Assembly (NCBI GenBank): GCA_946885645.1
Contig: CAMPGU010000187.1
Span: forward strand, 1-8,120
Direction: 5' to 3'
DNA length: 8,120 bases
Source of the DNA: an uncultured Haloferula sp.
Lineage (GTDB): Bacteria; Verrucomicrobiota; Verrucomicrobiae; Verrucomicrobiales; Akkermansiaceae
The position numbers were made by a program, and so were the translations under genes. Each line of letters opens with the position of its first letter. The stretch's first letter is position 1. Under the pieces are notes generated by a model, which was not told the DNA's origin, searched no databases, and saw only the letters and a list, made by a program, of their open reading frames with translations. Shown here piece after piece: positions 1 to 7,552 of this stretch.

Positions 1-2352
1 CTCATCGCCGCCCCTCTCGCCGGCACCTATCAGGTCACCGTCTCCTACTCCGGCACCCTGACGAATGCCAGCCAACGCTACTCCCTGCTGATCTCCGGCT
101 CCGCGGCCGAGGAGCCTCCGCCGCCGCCGCTCACGGTAACGGCGGTGAGCCCTTCCAGCAGCTTCACCGGCAGCGTGACCCTCGACCTGACAGGCACGGG
201 GTTCACCGGGAATACTGCGGTGAGACTCACGCGCGCCGGGCATGCGGACATCGCCGCGTCAGGCGAGCAGCTCGTCGGGAACTCGCTCCGTTGCCAGGTG
301 AATCTGGAGGGAGCGGCGGCCGGCCTTTGGAACGTGACGGCGGATAACCCCGGCGATGAGATTTTCACCCTCGCCGATGCCTTCACGGTGATCGGCGCTT
401 TGTGGAGCGAGAACTTTGAAGCCTCGCCCGGCGGCTGGGCCTCGCAGGCGGGCACCGGCACGAACGAGTGGACGCTCACCAGCGCTCTCAGTCATTCGCC
501 TGCGGTCTCCTATTTCGCGCCCGCTCCGGAAACGAAATCGACCGTGAACCTCACCTCTCCGTTGATCCCGGTACCCTCGAATGCCACTAACTTACAACTC
601 CGGTTCTGGCACAGCTACAACCTGCAAAGCGGGCAGGACGGCGGGAAGCTGGAGTTCTCTATCGATGGCGGGGCATGGTTCGATGTCACGTCTGTTTCGT
701 CCGGGGTCTCCTTCGCTGCGAACGGCTACACTACTACCATCGCGGCCACCGGTCAGCCAGCGGGGCGCAGCGAATTCGCCGGGCAGACGGCTTGGTCCGG
801 CAACAGCAACGGATTCATTGAGACGGTGCTCAATTTCACCGAAACCGCCAAATTCGCGGGCCATACACTGCGGATGAGATGGCGCCTCGCGACCAACGCC
901 TCGACGCCGAGCGCGGGATGGAGTGTTGATACCATCGCGCTCATCGGTGGCGGAGACTTCGTCAACCAGGCGCCGTCCATCGAGGCCGGGCCTGCGGTCC
1001 CCACCACGGAAACCGCAACGGATCCTGACGGCACGGTGTTCTATCTGCTTCGCGGCGCGGCAACGGCGTTGACCGTCCAGGCGGCCGACGACGGCGGGGA
1101 GCCCGCCCTTAGCTACGCGTGGTCGGTAGCAAGCGGGCCGGGCAGCGCCGTAGGCTTCTCCGCCAGCGGCGACAATTTAGCCAAGACAACGGAAGCGAGC
1201 TTCGGTGCTCCGGGCGACTATCAACTTTCGGTGCAGATTGCCGATGCCGGCGGCCTCACCACCACCGGTAGCATCAACCTGCGGGTCCTTCAGACCGCCT
1301 CGGATCTGTCGCTCAGCCCCGCTTCGGCCACGGTTCCGGTAGGCGCATCGCAGGCCTTCGCTGCCACCTTGAAGGACCAGTTCGGGAACTCCATGCCCAC
1401 CGGCTCTCCGGTATGGGCGGCCAGCGGGGGCGGCACCATCACGCCCGAGGGAGTCTTCACCGCGGCGACCGCAGGCGGACCCTACGTCATCAGCGCCACC
1501 GCAGGAGGCTTTTCGGGGAATGCCTCCGTCGCGGTGACACCGGCTGCGGCCACCGTAACCTTGGGAGATTTCCAGCAAGTTTACAACGGCGGGCCGCGCG
1601 AAGTGACGGTGACCACCACTCCTCCGGGGCTGGCCGTGACGGTCACCTACAACGGCGGTCCCTCGATTCCGGTCAATGCGGGCAGCTACGACGTCGAAGC
1701 GAACATCACCGATCCCAACCACCAGGGCGAAGCGAGCGGCGTCCTGAACGTTTCCAAGGCTCCGGCAACGGTCACCCTGAGCAATCTCTCGCAGATGTTC
1801 GACGGAACTCCCAAGCAAGTTTCCGTTACCACTTCGCCACCCGGCTTGGCCATCAGCGTCAGTTACGCCGGGAGCGCGACCGCTCCGGTCACCGTCGGCA
1901 TCTATCCGGTGGTGGCGACGGTGAACGATGCGAACTACCAAGGCTCGGCGACCGGCCAGTTCACAATCCTAGGAATGACCTACGACCTGTGGCGGGACAC
2001 GGAATTCACCGAACAAGAAATCGCGGACGGATTGGCGGAAGCATCCGGGGATCCAGATCATGACGGGCTGGAGAATCTCTTGGAATACGCCCTCGGCAGC
2101 AATCCGCAGTCCTTCTCCCCGTCCCCCGGAATGACCATCGACGAGACCCACGTCAAACTCTCGTTCGTGCGGCCAAAAGGGCGCGCGGATCTGGCCTACC
2201 ACGTGGAGAGCGGCTCGAACCTGACGGGATGGTCCCCGGTCGCGCTGGAAATCGGTAGTGAAACCGCGAGCACGGAATCCGTCGAAGCCCGCGTGGAGCG
2301 GTCCACCGACCCCTCCAAGCTCTTCATGCGCCTTCGCATCGAGCCCCAATAG
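1..2352 (+). CDS. C-terminal part of a secreted multidomain Ig-like/MBG repeat protein (5'-truncated)
   Basis: The reading frame is open from base 1, so the 783 visible residues are the end of a longer protein whose start lies upstream. Modules in order: residues 1-33 look like the last strands of a beta domain that often follows subtilase catalytic domains (AGTYQVTVSYSGTL); a Pro linker at 39-43; an IPT/TIG-like domain at about 44-131; a jelly-roll/MAM-like domain at 133-318 (WSENFE at the start, GWSVDTIALIGGG at the end); a PKD-like domain at 321-431; a Big-type Ig domain at 433-514; two MBG-type repeats at 517-657; and a C-terminal module at 659-783 with the acidic loop DPDHDGLENLLEYALG (684-699). 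These modules are extracellular adhesion, spacer or substrate-binding units. No catalytic residues are visible, so peptidase identity is inferred from the first 33 residues and could be wrong. A GTG at 145 is an internal codon, not the start. Confidence 0.85.
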   Translation, partial: LIAAPLAGTYQVTVSYSGTLTNASQRYSLLISGSAAEEPPPPPLTVTAVSPSSSFTGSVTLDLTGTGFTGNTAVRLTRAGHADIAASGEQLVGNSLRCQVNLEGAAAGLWNVTADNPGDEIFTLADAFTVIGALWSENFEASPGGWASQAGTGTNEWTLTSALSHSPAVSYFAPAPETKSTVNLTSPLIPVPSNATNLQLRFWHSYNLQSGQDGGKLEFSIDGGAWFDVTSVSSGVSFAANGYTTTIAATGQPAGRSEFAGQTAWSGNSNGFIETVLNFTETAKFAGHTLRMRWRLATNASTPSAGWSVDTIALIGGGDFVNQAPSIEAGPAVPTTETATDPDGTVFYLLRGAATALTVQAADDGGEPALSYAWSVASGPGSAVGFSASGDNLAKTTEASFGAPGDYQLSVQIADAGGLTTTGSINLRVLQTASDLSLSPASATVPVGASQAFAATLKDQFGNSMPTGSPVWAASGGGTITPEGVFTAATAGGPYVISATAGGFSGNASVAVTPAAATVTLGDFQQVYNGGPREVTVTTTPPGLAVTVTYNGGPSIPVNAGSYDVEANITDPNHQGEASGVLNVSKAPATVTLSNLSQMFDGTPKQVSVTTSPPGLAISVSYAGSATAPVTVGIYPVVATVNDANYQGSATGQFTILGMTYDLWRDTEFTEQEIADGLAEASGDPDHDGLENLLEYALGSNPQSFSPSPGMTIDETHVKLSFVRPKGRADLAYHVESGSNLTGWSPVALEIGSETASTESVEARVERSTDPSKLFMRLRIEPQ
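1549..1971 (+). repeat. Two tandem MBG-type protein repeats
   Basis: Two adjacent units of about 70 codons (1549-1764 and 1765-1971) encode related beta-sandwich repeats. Both begin with ATVTL, both carry a V(T/S)VTT(T/S)PPGLA segment followed by a V(T/S)Y strand, and both close with a V.A...D.N.QG.A.G pattern. The DNA has diverged, so this is an old duplication rather than a recent one. Such repeats (MBG family) usually act as stalk segments in bacterial surface proteins. Confidence 0.7.
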
Positions 2353-2360
2353 GCGCTGTC

Positions 2361-2471
2361 ATGGCTGCCGCACGATTGAATGAGCCGGACCGATCGGCTG
2401 TTAGCCTAGTAGTTCTTTTTCTTACAGCGCTTTCAATTTTCGCGCCAGTCGGCGCAACTAACTTGTCATGA
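2361..2471 (+). CDS. Possible 36-residue small membrane or signal-peptide-like protein
   Basis: An ATG eight bases after the preceding stop opens a 36-codon frame ending in TGA. The first 12 residues are polar and contain Arg (MAAARLNEPDRS). A hydrophobic stretch follows at 13-30 (AVSLVVLFLTALSIFAPV), then GATNLS. This is the shape of a signal peptide or a single membrane helix, and the T-rich codons for it account for the AT-rich tract at this place. No Shine-Dalgarno motif is evident. It could be a small membrane protein, the relic of the signal peptide of a decayed secreted-protein gene, or chance. The TGA overlaps an ATG (ATGA at 2468-2471) that opens a 30-codon frame with no support of its own. 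Function unknown. Confidence 0.25.
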   Translation: MAAARLNEPDRSAVSLVVLFLTALSIFAPVGATNLS

Positions 2472-2488
2472 GCGGCCCGCGGGGGTTG

Positions 2489-2523
2489 GCGCCTCCCGGC
2501 ACCACGGTGCTCGGGGGCGCTTT
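2489..2523 (+). terminator. Intrinsic-terminator-like hairpin downstream of the surface-protein gene
   Basis: The arm at 2489-2502 pairs with 2507-2520 around the loop CACG (2503-2506). The stem is nearly perfect, with one C-C mismatch and two G-U pairs. TTTCCGTTTCC follows directly on the + strand. The other side of the stem has no T-run for the minus strand, so it fits termination of + strand transcription from the upstream gene, about 137 bases after its stop. The T-tract is interrupted, so the hairpin could instead be a leader structure of the downstream genes. Confidence 0.45.
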
Positions 2524-2817
2524 CCGTTTCCTGTGCTCATTTTTGCTCCTCCCGATGTAACCGGGTCAGCCGCGCACGCGTCAAATCGGATGGAGCCCTT
2601 GCAGGCCCCTCCAGCAGTACCGTGCCATGAGAGCGTGCAAGATCTTCCACCGTCCCTCCTGTCGATCCCAGCCGCTCTACATCGATAGCGCTCCGATTCC
2701 ATTCCCCCGCCCACAGCTCCCGAGATGACAGTCCCGGGTCACCCCGCTTCGATGCCCGGACCACGGTCTTGCCACAGGCAATGGCACCGTTGCGCTCTCT
2801 CGTCCCTCGGCACCATC

Positions 2818-4959
2818 GTGTCGCGGGCGTGGCGTCTTTTGCCGATCGTCGCAGGGACGCTCATGACGGCCGCGGGCGCGTCCCTCGATGCTCCCCTGAC
2901 CGATGCAGCCCCGAAGATAGACGGGGTGCCGGATGAGGCGATCTGGCAAAGGGCGGCAAGCGCGAGCGGACTGATCCAAGTCGAGCCGGAACCCGGCAAG
3001 GCGATGACCGAGGACACCGAGGTGAAGATCCTGCACGATCAAAAGGCGCTCTACATCGCGGTCCGTTGCAGGGACCGGGACCCGCGAGGCATCCGCGCGC
3101 GGGGCCGGGAGCGGGACGGATCGGTGCTCAGCGGCGATCACGTGGCGCTCTTCTTCGACACCTTCCATGACCGCCGGAACGGGTATGTCTTCGCCATCAG
3201 TCCGGATGAAGGCCGGTGGGACGCCTTGGTGAGCAATCATTTCACCGCGAACACGGATTGGGACGGCCTGTGGGACGTGCGTTGCCAGACGAACGCCGAA
3301 GGGTGGACCGCGGAGATCGTGATCCCCTTCACCACGATTGCCTACGACCCCGCGAAAAGCACTTGGGGCTTCAATTTTTCCCGGAGCATCGCACGCAAGG
3401 GCGAGAGCGGACGCTGGACATCCCCCAGGCCGGAGACGAAAGTCCACTACGCGGGCAATGCCGGGACGCTGACAGGGCTAGAGCACTTGCCGCAAAACCT
3501 CGGCATCGAGTTTTCGCCATACGCCTTGGCACGCTACCGCGACTCGAAGGGAGGAGATAGCAGTGTCACCGGCGACGTCGGCATGGACCTGCGGTGGCGT
3601 ATCAACCCGGGCCTGACCGCGACCCTGAGCGCGAATACCGACTTCGCGGAAACCGAAGTGGACCAGCGCCAGATCAACTTCACGCGCTTTCCCCTCTTCT
3701 TCCCGGAGAAGCGCGACTTCTTTCTCGAAGATTCGGGCATCTACCGCTTCGGCGACCTCAACGAAGAGCTGCTGATCCCCTATTTCACCCGCCGGGTCGG
3801 CCTCTCCGCGAACGGGGAGCGGGTGCCGATTCTCGGGGCCGCCAAGCTCTCGGGACGCGCAGGCGGATACGAACTGGGTGCGACCACGGCCTATCTGGAC
3901 GAGGCTTTCGGGGTGGAGTCCAAGCCGGTCTTCGCCGGTCGTCTCACACGTGAAGTTTTCGGACAGTCCACCGTCGGATTTATCGCGACCGCCGGCGATC
4001 CCCGATCGAACGGCGACAACTCGGTGCTGGGGTTCGATTTCCGCTATCAGACGTCCGAATGGCTGGGAGACGAGACTCTGGTGGCGAACCTTTTCTGCCT
4101 GAATTCGCAGACGGATCCCGTCCTGCTCCCCGACTTCGGCGGTCACGCCTACGGTATCGGATTGAGTTGGCCCGGCGACCGGATCAATATCGCGATTCAG
4201 GCCGCGGAGATCAGCGCGGGCTTCGATCCCGCACTTGGCTTCATCCGCCGGAACGACGTGCGCTACTATTCGAGCGACTGGCGCTACCTGATCCGCCCGG
4301 CTGCCACGACCTGGTACCAATGGTTCGGCTTCATCTACGCGAACCAGATCTACGAGGATCTCGACAACGAGCTGCAGACCCGCAGCCACAGCTTTTACCC
4401 GCTTGTCGTGCGCCTGGCGTCGAACGACGAGATCAGCATCGGCGTCACGGATACCCTGGACCGGACCGAGTATCCCTTCACGCTTCCGGGCGGCGTCTCG
4501 GTGCCCGCGGGCAGCTATGATATGCTCACCTACGAGGCGAAGTGGAAGCTCGCGGAGAGCCGCAGCCTGAGCGGGGACTTCGGAACCCGGGGCGGCGGTT
4601 TCTACGGCGGCGATTGGAACTCGCTTTTCGCGAACCTCTGGTGGATCCCCGGCAGCCTGGCGGCCTACGGCCTGAGCTACGACTACAACAGCTTCGACCT
4701 GCCGGGCGGCGAAATCGACAGCCATCTCTACAGTCTCTGGCTCGTGCTCCGCTTCACGCCCCGGGTCCGGTGGTCGAACCTCGTCCAATACGACACCATC
4801 TCCGACACGATCGGATTCAACTCCCGGTTCTCCTGGGAGTACCAGCCGGGGAAAACCTTCAATGCGGTGCTGAGCCAACTCTACTGGGACGGTGCCACCG
4901 GTTTCGAACGCCTCGATACCGAGCTCGTCGCCAAGCTCGGTCTGCAACTCCAATTCTAA
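2818..4959 (+). CDS. CBM9-like domain plus DUF5916-type outer-membrane beta-barrel protein
   Basis: An exported protein of 713 residues if the GTG at 2818 is used. That start gives a clean signal peptide (SRAWR, then LLPIVAGTLMTAAGA, with cleavage plausible after A21). An ATG at 2725 in the same frame adds 31 Cys/His/Arg-rich residues that look less like coding sequence. Neither start has a clear ribosome binding site. Residues about 27-205 form a CBM9/DOMON-like beta-sandwich beginning PKIDGVPDEAIW. From about 222 to the end is a region of alternating strands typical of DUF5916, including its signature FFPEKRDFFLE (294-304). The last residue is Phe (LQLQF), as in proteins inserted by the BAM machinery. 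CBM9 modules generally bind sugars; DUF5916 has no settled function. It is the first of three tightly packed genes, and the next starts 12 bases after its stop. Identity of the family is firm; a role in glycan passage or binding is inference from position. Confidence 0.88.
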   Translation: MSRAWRLLPIVAGTLMTAAGASLDAPLTDAAPKIDGVPDEAIWQRAASASGLIQVEPEPGKAMTEDTEVKILHDQKALYIAVRCRDRDPRGIRARGRERDGSVLSGDHVALFFDTFHDRRNGYVFAISPDEGRWDALVSNHFTANTDWDGLWDVRCQTNAEGWTAEIVIPFTTIAYDPAKSTWGFNFSRSIARKGESGRWTSPRPETKVHYAGNAGTLTGLEHLPQNLGIEFSPYALARYRDSKGGDSSVTGDVGMDLRWRINPGLTATLSANTDFAETEVDQRQINFTRFPLFFPEKRDFFLEDSGIYRFGDLNEELLIPYFTRRVGLSANGERVPILGAAKLSGRAGGYELGATTAYLDEAFGVESKPVFAGRLTREVFGQSTVGFIATAGDPRSNGDNSVLGFDFRYQTSEWLGDETLVANLFCLNSQTDPVLLPDFGGHAYGIGLSWPGDRINIAIQAAEISAGFDPALGFIRRNDVRYYSSDWRYLIRPAATTWYQWFGFIYANQIYEDLDNELQTRSHSFYPLVVRLASNDEISIGVTDTLDRTEYPFTLPGGVSVPAGSYDMLTYEAKWKLAESRSLSGDFGTRGGGFYGGDWNSLFANLWWIPGSLAAYGLSYDYNSFDLPGGEIDSHLYSLWLVLRFTPRVRWSNLVQYDTISDTIGFNSRFSWEYQPGKTFNAVLSQLYWDGATGFERLDTELVAKLGLQLQF

Positions 4960-4971
4960 CCAGTCCCTCCG

Positions 4972-7548
4972 ATGGAAGCGATTGCTCTCACACGAACCGC
5001 CGCCGAACCATCACCGATCCTGGCTCCGGTTGTAGCCCGTCCGGCGATCGCCTCCTCCAACCCCCGTCCGGAGGTGGATGGGAAATTCCTCAGGGTGAAT
5101 GGCGAGCGCTTCTGGATCAAAGGCATCACCTACGGCAGTTTCAGCCCGAACGAGGAAGGCGAGCACTACCCGCCTTTTCCAAAGTTGAAGGAGGACTTCG
5201 CGCGCATGCGGGATGCCGGCATCAATACCGTCCGCCTCTACAATGCCCCCTCGCCCCGCATCGCCGATGCGGCTTGGGAAGCAGGGCTGTATCTGATTCC
5301 CGAAGTCGGGTGGGGTCCGCGCTTCTGCGAGCTCGGGACGGAGCGCGAAGACTTCCTCTACCGGTGGGCGGCGGAGCGCACGCGCGAACTTGCGGGCCAT
5401 CCGGCGGTGCTGATGTACTCGATCGGTAACGAGATTCCGCCCCTGGTGGTGCGCTGGTATGGCGTCACCCGCGTGAGCCAATTCCTCCGGCGCCTCTGCA
5501 ATATCGTGAAGGAGCAATCGGATGGAGGGCTGGTGACCTACGTGAACCATCCACCGACCGAGTACCTCAATCTCCCGAACTTCGATGTGGTCTCCTTCAA
5601 CGTGTATCTGGAGAACCAGCTCACGTTCCGGAAGTACCTGGCACGTTTGCACAGCCTTGCGGGTGACCGGCCGCTCTTCCTGGCGGAGCTGGGGCTGGAT
5701 AGCGCCAAGAACGGCCGCGACGCCCAGGCCGCGTATCTCCACGATTTCCTGAGGGCCACCTTCGAGAAGGGCCTCTGCGGCACCGCGGTGTACAGCTGGA
5801 CCGACGAGTGGGGCATCTTCGACGAGGCGATCGATGGCTGGGCTTTCGGGGTGACCGATTCCGAACGTGCACCAAAGCCCGCCCTGGCCGCGGTGAGCGA
5901 CACCTACCGGCTCGACCACTACCAGATGACCACGCGCCCTTGGCCGCGGGTGACGGTGGTGGTGGCCACCTACAACGGCGCGCGGACCCTGGCGCACTGC
6001 CTCCGGTCGCTGCAGAACCTGAAGTATCCGAACTACGAGATCCTCGTCATCGACGATGGTTCCAGCGACCCGATCCGCCAGATCGCGGATGGCTTCAACG
6101 TGCGATATCACCGTGTGGAGCCCAACGGCGGCCTGAGCAATGCACGGAATACCGGCATGCAAATGGCCGAGGGCAGCATTGTCGCCTACATCGATGACGA
6201 TGCCTTCGCGGATGCGGACTGGCTGTTTTTCATGGTGCAGGCCTTGCTCGAGCAGGGCGCATCCGCGGTGGGCGGGCCGAATCTTTCGCCGCCGGACGAG
6301 GAGTTCACCGCCCAATGCGTCCACCACTCGCCGGGCAATCCGACCCACGTGCTGCTGGGGGACGAGATCGCGGAGCATGTCCCGGGCTGTAACATGGCCT
6401 ACGTGAAAGCGGATCTCCAGGGAATCGGCGGTTTCGATGTCACCCATCGCGCCGCGGGCGATGATGTCGATGTCTGCTGGAAGCTGCTGGTGCGGGAGAA
6501 GAAGATCGCCTTCAGCCCGTCCGCGATCGTCTGGCACCGGCGCCGTTCCTCCGTCTGCGCCTACCTGAAACAGCAGCGCGGCTACGGCTACGCGGAGGCC
6601 CACCTTCATGAAGCCTATCCCTCGCGCTTCAACGTGCTCGGGCACAGTGTCTGGAAGGGAAGTATCTATGATGGCCTGGCCAGCTCGTCCTTCCGCCAGC
6701 TGCCGGCGATCTTCCGGCCGCGCATATACCAGGGCTTCTTCGGGAGCGCGATGTTCCAGTCGATGTATCAACCGAAGATCTCGTCCTGGCTTACGCTCTT
6801 CAAGTCGATCGAGTGGCAGGTCTATTTCCTCTGCGTGATCCTGTCGGGCCTCCTGGGCCTGTTGTTCTGGAACCGCACGGGCTGGCTCCTGCTGCCGGGG
6901 ATCGCGGGCATGGTAATGACCCTCTTCGCCGCAGGAGTGATCGGGGTCGAAGCCTCCCGGCTCCGCGAGCAGCAGTGGAATTCCATCGACCGTCTGAAAG
7001 GGGGGCTGCTGGTGGCCTTCCTGCACTTGGCACAGCCATGGGCCCGGGTGTGGGGTCGGCTGGAAGGCGCACTCCAGCTATGGAAGGGCCGCAGGCATTA
7101 TCCGGAGGATCAACGGCTGTGGGGAAACATCGGCCAACGGGATGCCTGGCTGCAATTGCTCTGCCGCCACCTCCGTGGCTGCGGGTGGATCTGCCAGCCG
7201 AGCAGCGAGTGGTCCGATAGCGATCTCCTCGTGCTCGGCCCCGGCTTTCACTCGTTCCGCCTGACTTCGGTTTACGAGGAAGTCCTCCAGCGGGGGTTCC
7301 ACTGGGTGCGCTTCCGGTTGGAGGGCAGCCCGAGGAAATCCTTCTACCTCGCTTGGGCTTTCGTGGCTGCCGCCCTGGCCTTGATCGTCACCGTGCCGAC
7401 CTTGTCCCCCATGCTTATCCCGCTGGGTGCATTCGTATTGGTCCTCCTGGGATCCCGCCAGCACACCCTGAACGCGATCTCCCAAGCCGCCCTGGAATGC
7501 GGGATAGCGCTCGAAATGCCCGAAGTAGAACGCCACTATCAGGGCTGA
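4972..7548 (+). CDS. Glycoside hydrolase (TIM barrel)-family 2 glycosyltransferase fusion, inner-membrane protein
   Basis: An 858-residue two-enzyme fusion. After a Pro/Ala-rich tail (1-35), residues about 36-315 form a clan-A-like glycoside hydrolase barrel resembling the GH2 catalytic domain. They have the acid/base motif GNE (E154), a likely nucleophile in LAELG (E239) and the late-barrel YSWTDEW (274-280). Residues about 324-545 are a GT2 domain: VVATYNG (330-336), DDGS (361-364), the metal-binding YIDDD (406-410), GCNMAY (472-477) and GDDVD (496-500). Two membrane helices follow (about 617-633 and 638-658), then a soluble segment of about 130 residues and two more helices (791-808, 811-827). 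The protein has no convincing signal peptide and no helix between GH and GT2, so both domains should be cytoplasmic. It probably builds and then trims, transfers or closes a glycan, with nucleotide sugar as donor. The sugar and linkage cannot be read from the sequence. It starts 12 bases after the barrel gene and ends 4 bases before the exporter gene. Confidence 0.9.
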   Translation: MEAIALTRTAAEPSPILAPVVARPAIASSNPRPEVDGKFLRVNGERFWIKGITYGSFSPNEEGEHYPPFPKLKEDFARMRDAGINTVRLYNAPSPRIADAAWEAGLYLIPEVGWGPRFCELGTEREDFLYRWAAERTRELAGHPAVLMYSIGNEIPPLVVRWYGVTRVSQFLRRLCNIVKEQSDGGLVTYVNHPPTEYLNLPNFDVVSFNVYLENQLTFRKYLARLHSLAGDRPLFLAELGLDSAKNGRDAQAAYLHDFLRATFEKGLCGTAVYSWTDEWGIFDEAIDGWAFGVTDSERAPKPALAAVSDTYRLDHYQMTTRPWPRVTVVVATYNGARTLAHCLRSLQNLKYPNYEILVIDDGSSDPIRQIADGFNVRYHRVEPNGGLSNARNTGMQMAEGSIVAYIDDDAFADADWLFFMVQALLEQGASAVGGPNLSPPDEEFTAQCVHHSPGNPTHVLLGDEIAEHVPGCNMAYVKADLQGIGGFDVTHRAAGDDVDVCWKLLVREKKIAFSPSAIVWHRRRSSVCAYLKQQRGYGYAEAHLHEAYPSRFNVLGHSVWKGSIYDGLASSSFRQLPAIFRPRIYQGFFGSAMFQSMYQPKISSWLTLFKSIEWQVYFLCVILSGLLGLLFWNRTGWLLLPGIAGMVMTLFAAGVIGVEASRLREQQWNSIDRLKGGLLVAFLHLAQPWARVWGRLEGALQLWKGRRHYPEDQRLWGNIGQRDAWLQLLCRHLRGCGWICQPSSEWSDSDLLVLGPGFHSFRLTSVYEEVLQRGFHWVRFRLEGSPRKSFYLAWAFVAAALALIVTVPTLSPMLIPLGAFVLVLLGSRQHTLNAISQAALECGIALEMPEVERHYQG

Positions 7549-7552
7549 GCCA

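Larger units (their letters stand above)
2353..2817. other. 465-base region with little coding content between the surface-protein gene and the glycan locus
   Basis: This is the only sizeable gap in the window. It holds a possible 36-codon ORF at 2361-2471 in a locally AT-richer tract (about 2400-2470) and a long GC-rich hairpin at 2489-2520. From about 2524 to 2724 the + strand is pyrimidine-rich, with no convincing gene, no clear -35/-10 promoter pair and no tRNA or riboswitch fold that I recognise. The promoter of the downstream three-gene block most likely lies somewhere here. Bases 2725-2817 are in frame with the next gene and become its 5' end if the upstream ATG is used. Confidence 0.55.

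Noticed and set aside
145..147. GTG as the start of the first gene
   Set aside because: The frame stays open with domain-like sequence to base 1, so this Val codon is internal and the gene begins outside the window.
1177..1941. 254-codon minus-strand frame opposite the Ig-like repeats
   Set aside because: Antisense to repetitive Thr/Val/Gly codons; its Arg/Gly/His-rich translation has no domain features.
2383..2420. Stem AGCCG/CGGCT followed later by TTCTTTTT
   Set aside because: The stem is five base pairs and the T-run starts more than ten bases beyond it, so it does not fit an intrinsic terminator. The T-rich stretch is better explained by hydrophobic codons of the small ORF.
2442..2455. 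Short inverted repeat GCGCC-AGTC-GGCGC
   Set aside because: Only five base pairs with no T-run after it on either strand; too small to call a terminator or operator.
2468..2560. 30-codon + strand ORF overlapping the TGA of the 36-codon ORF
   Set aside because: It runs through the terminator-like hairpin, has no ribosome binding site and shows no domain; it is mentioned only as part of the micro-ORF finding.
2537..2764. 75-codon minus-strand ORF in the intergenic region, starting with GTG
   Set aside because: It is the least shadow-like antisense frame because the region opposite is mostly non-coding, but it has no ribosome binding site, no recognisable motif and mixed third-base usage. A small regulator cannot be excluded.
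3478..4953. 491-codon open frame on the minus strand opposite the barrel gene
   Set aside because: It mirrors a convincing + strand gene with family motifs. Long antisense frames are expected with this GC-rich codon use, and its translation is a low-information Glu/Arg/Val/Ala mix with no recognisable domain.
5011..7026. 671-codon open frame on the minus strand opposite the GH-GT2 gene
   Set aside because: Same reason: it is a shadow of a gene with intact GH and GT2 motifs, and its translation is His/Arg/Gln-rich without a domain.
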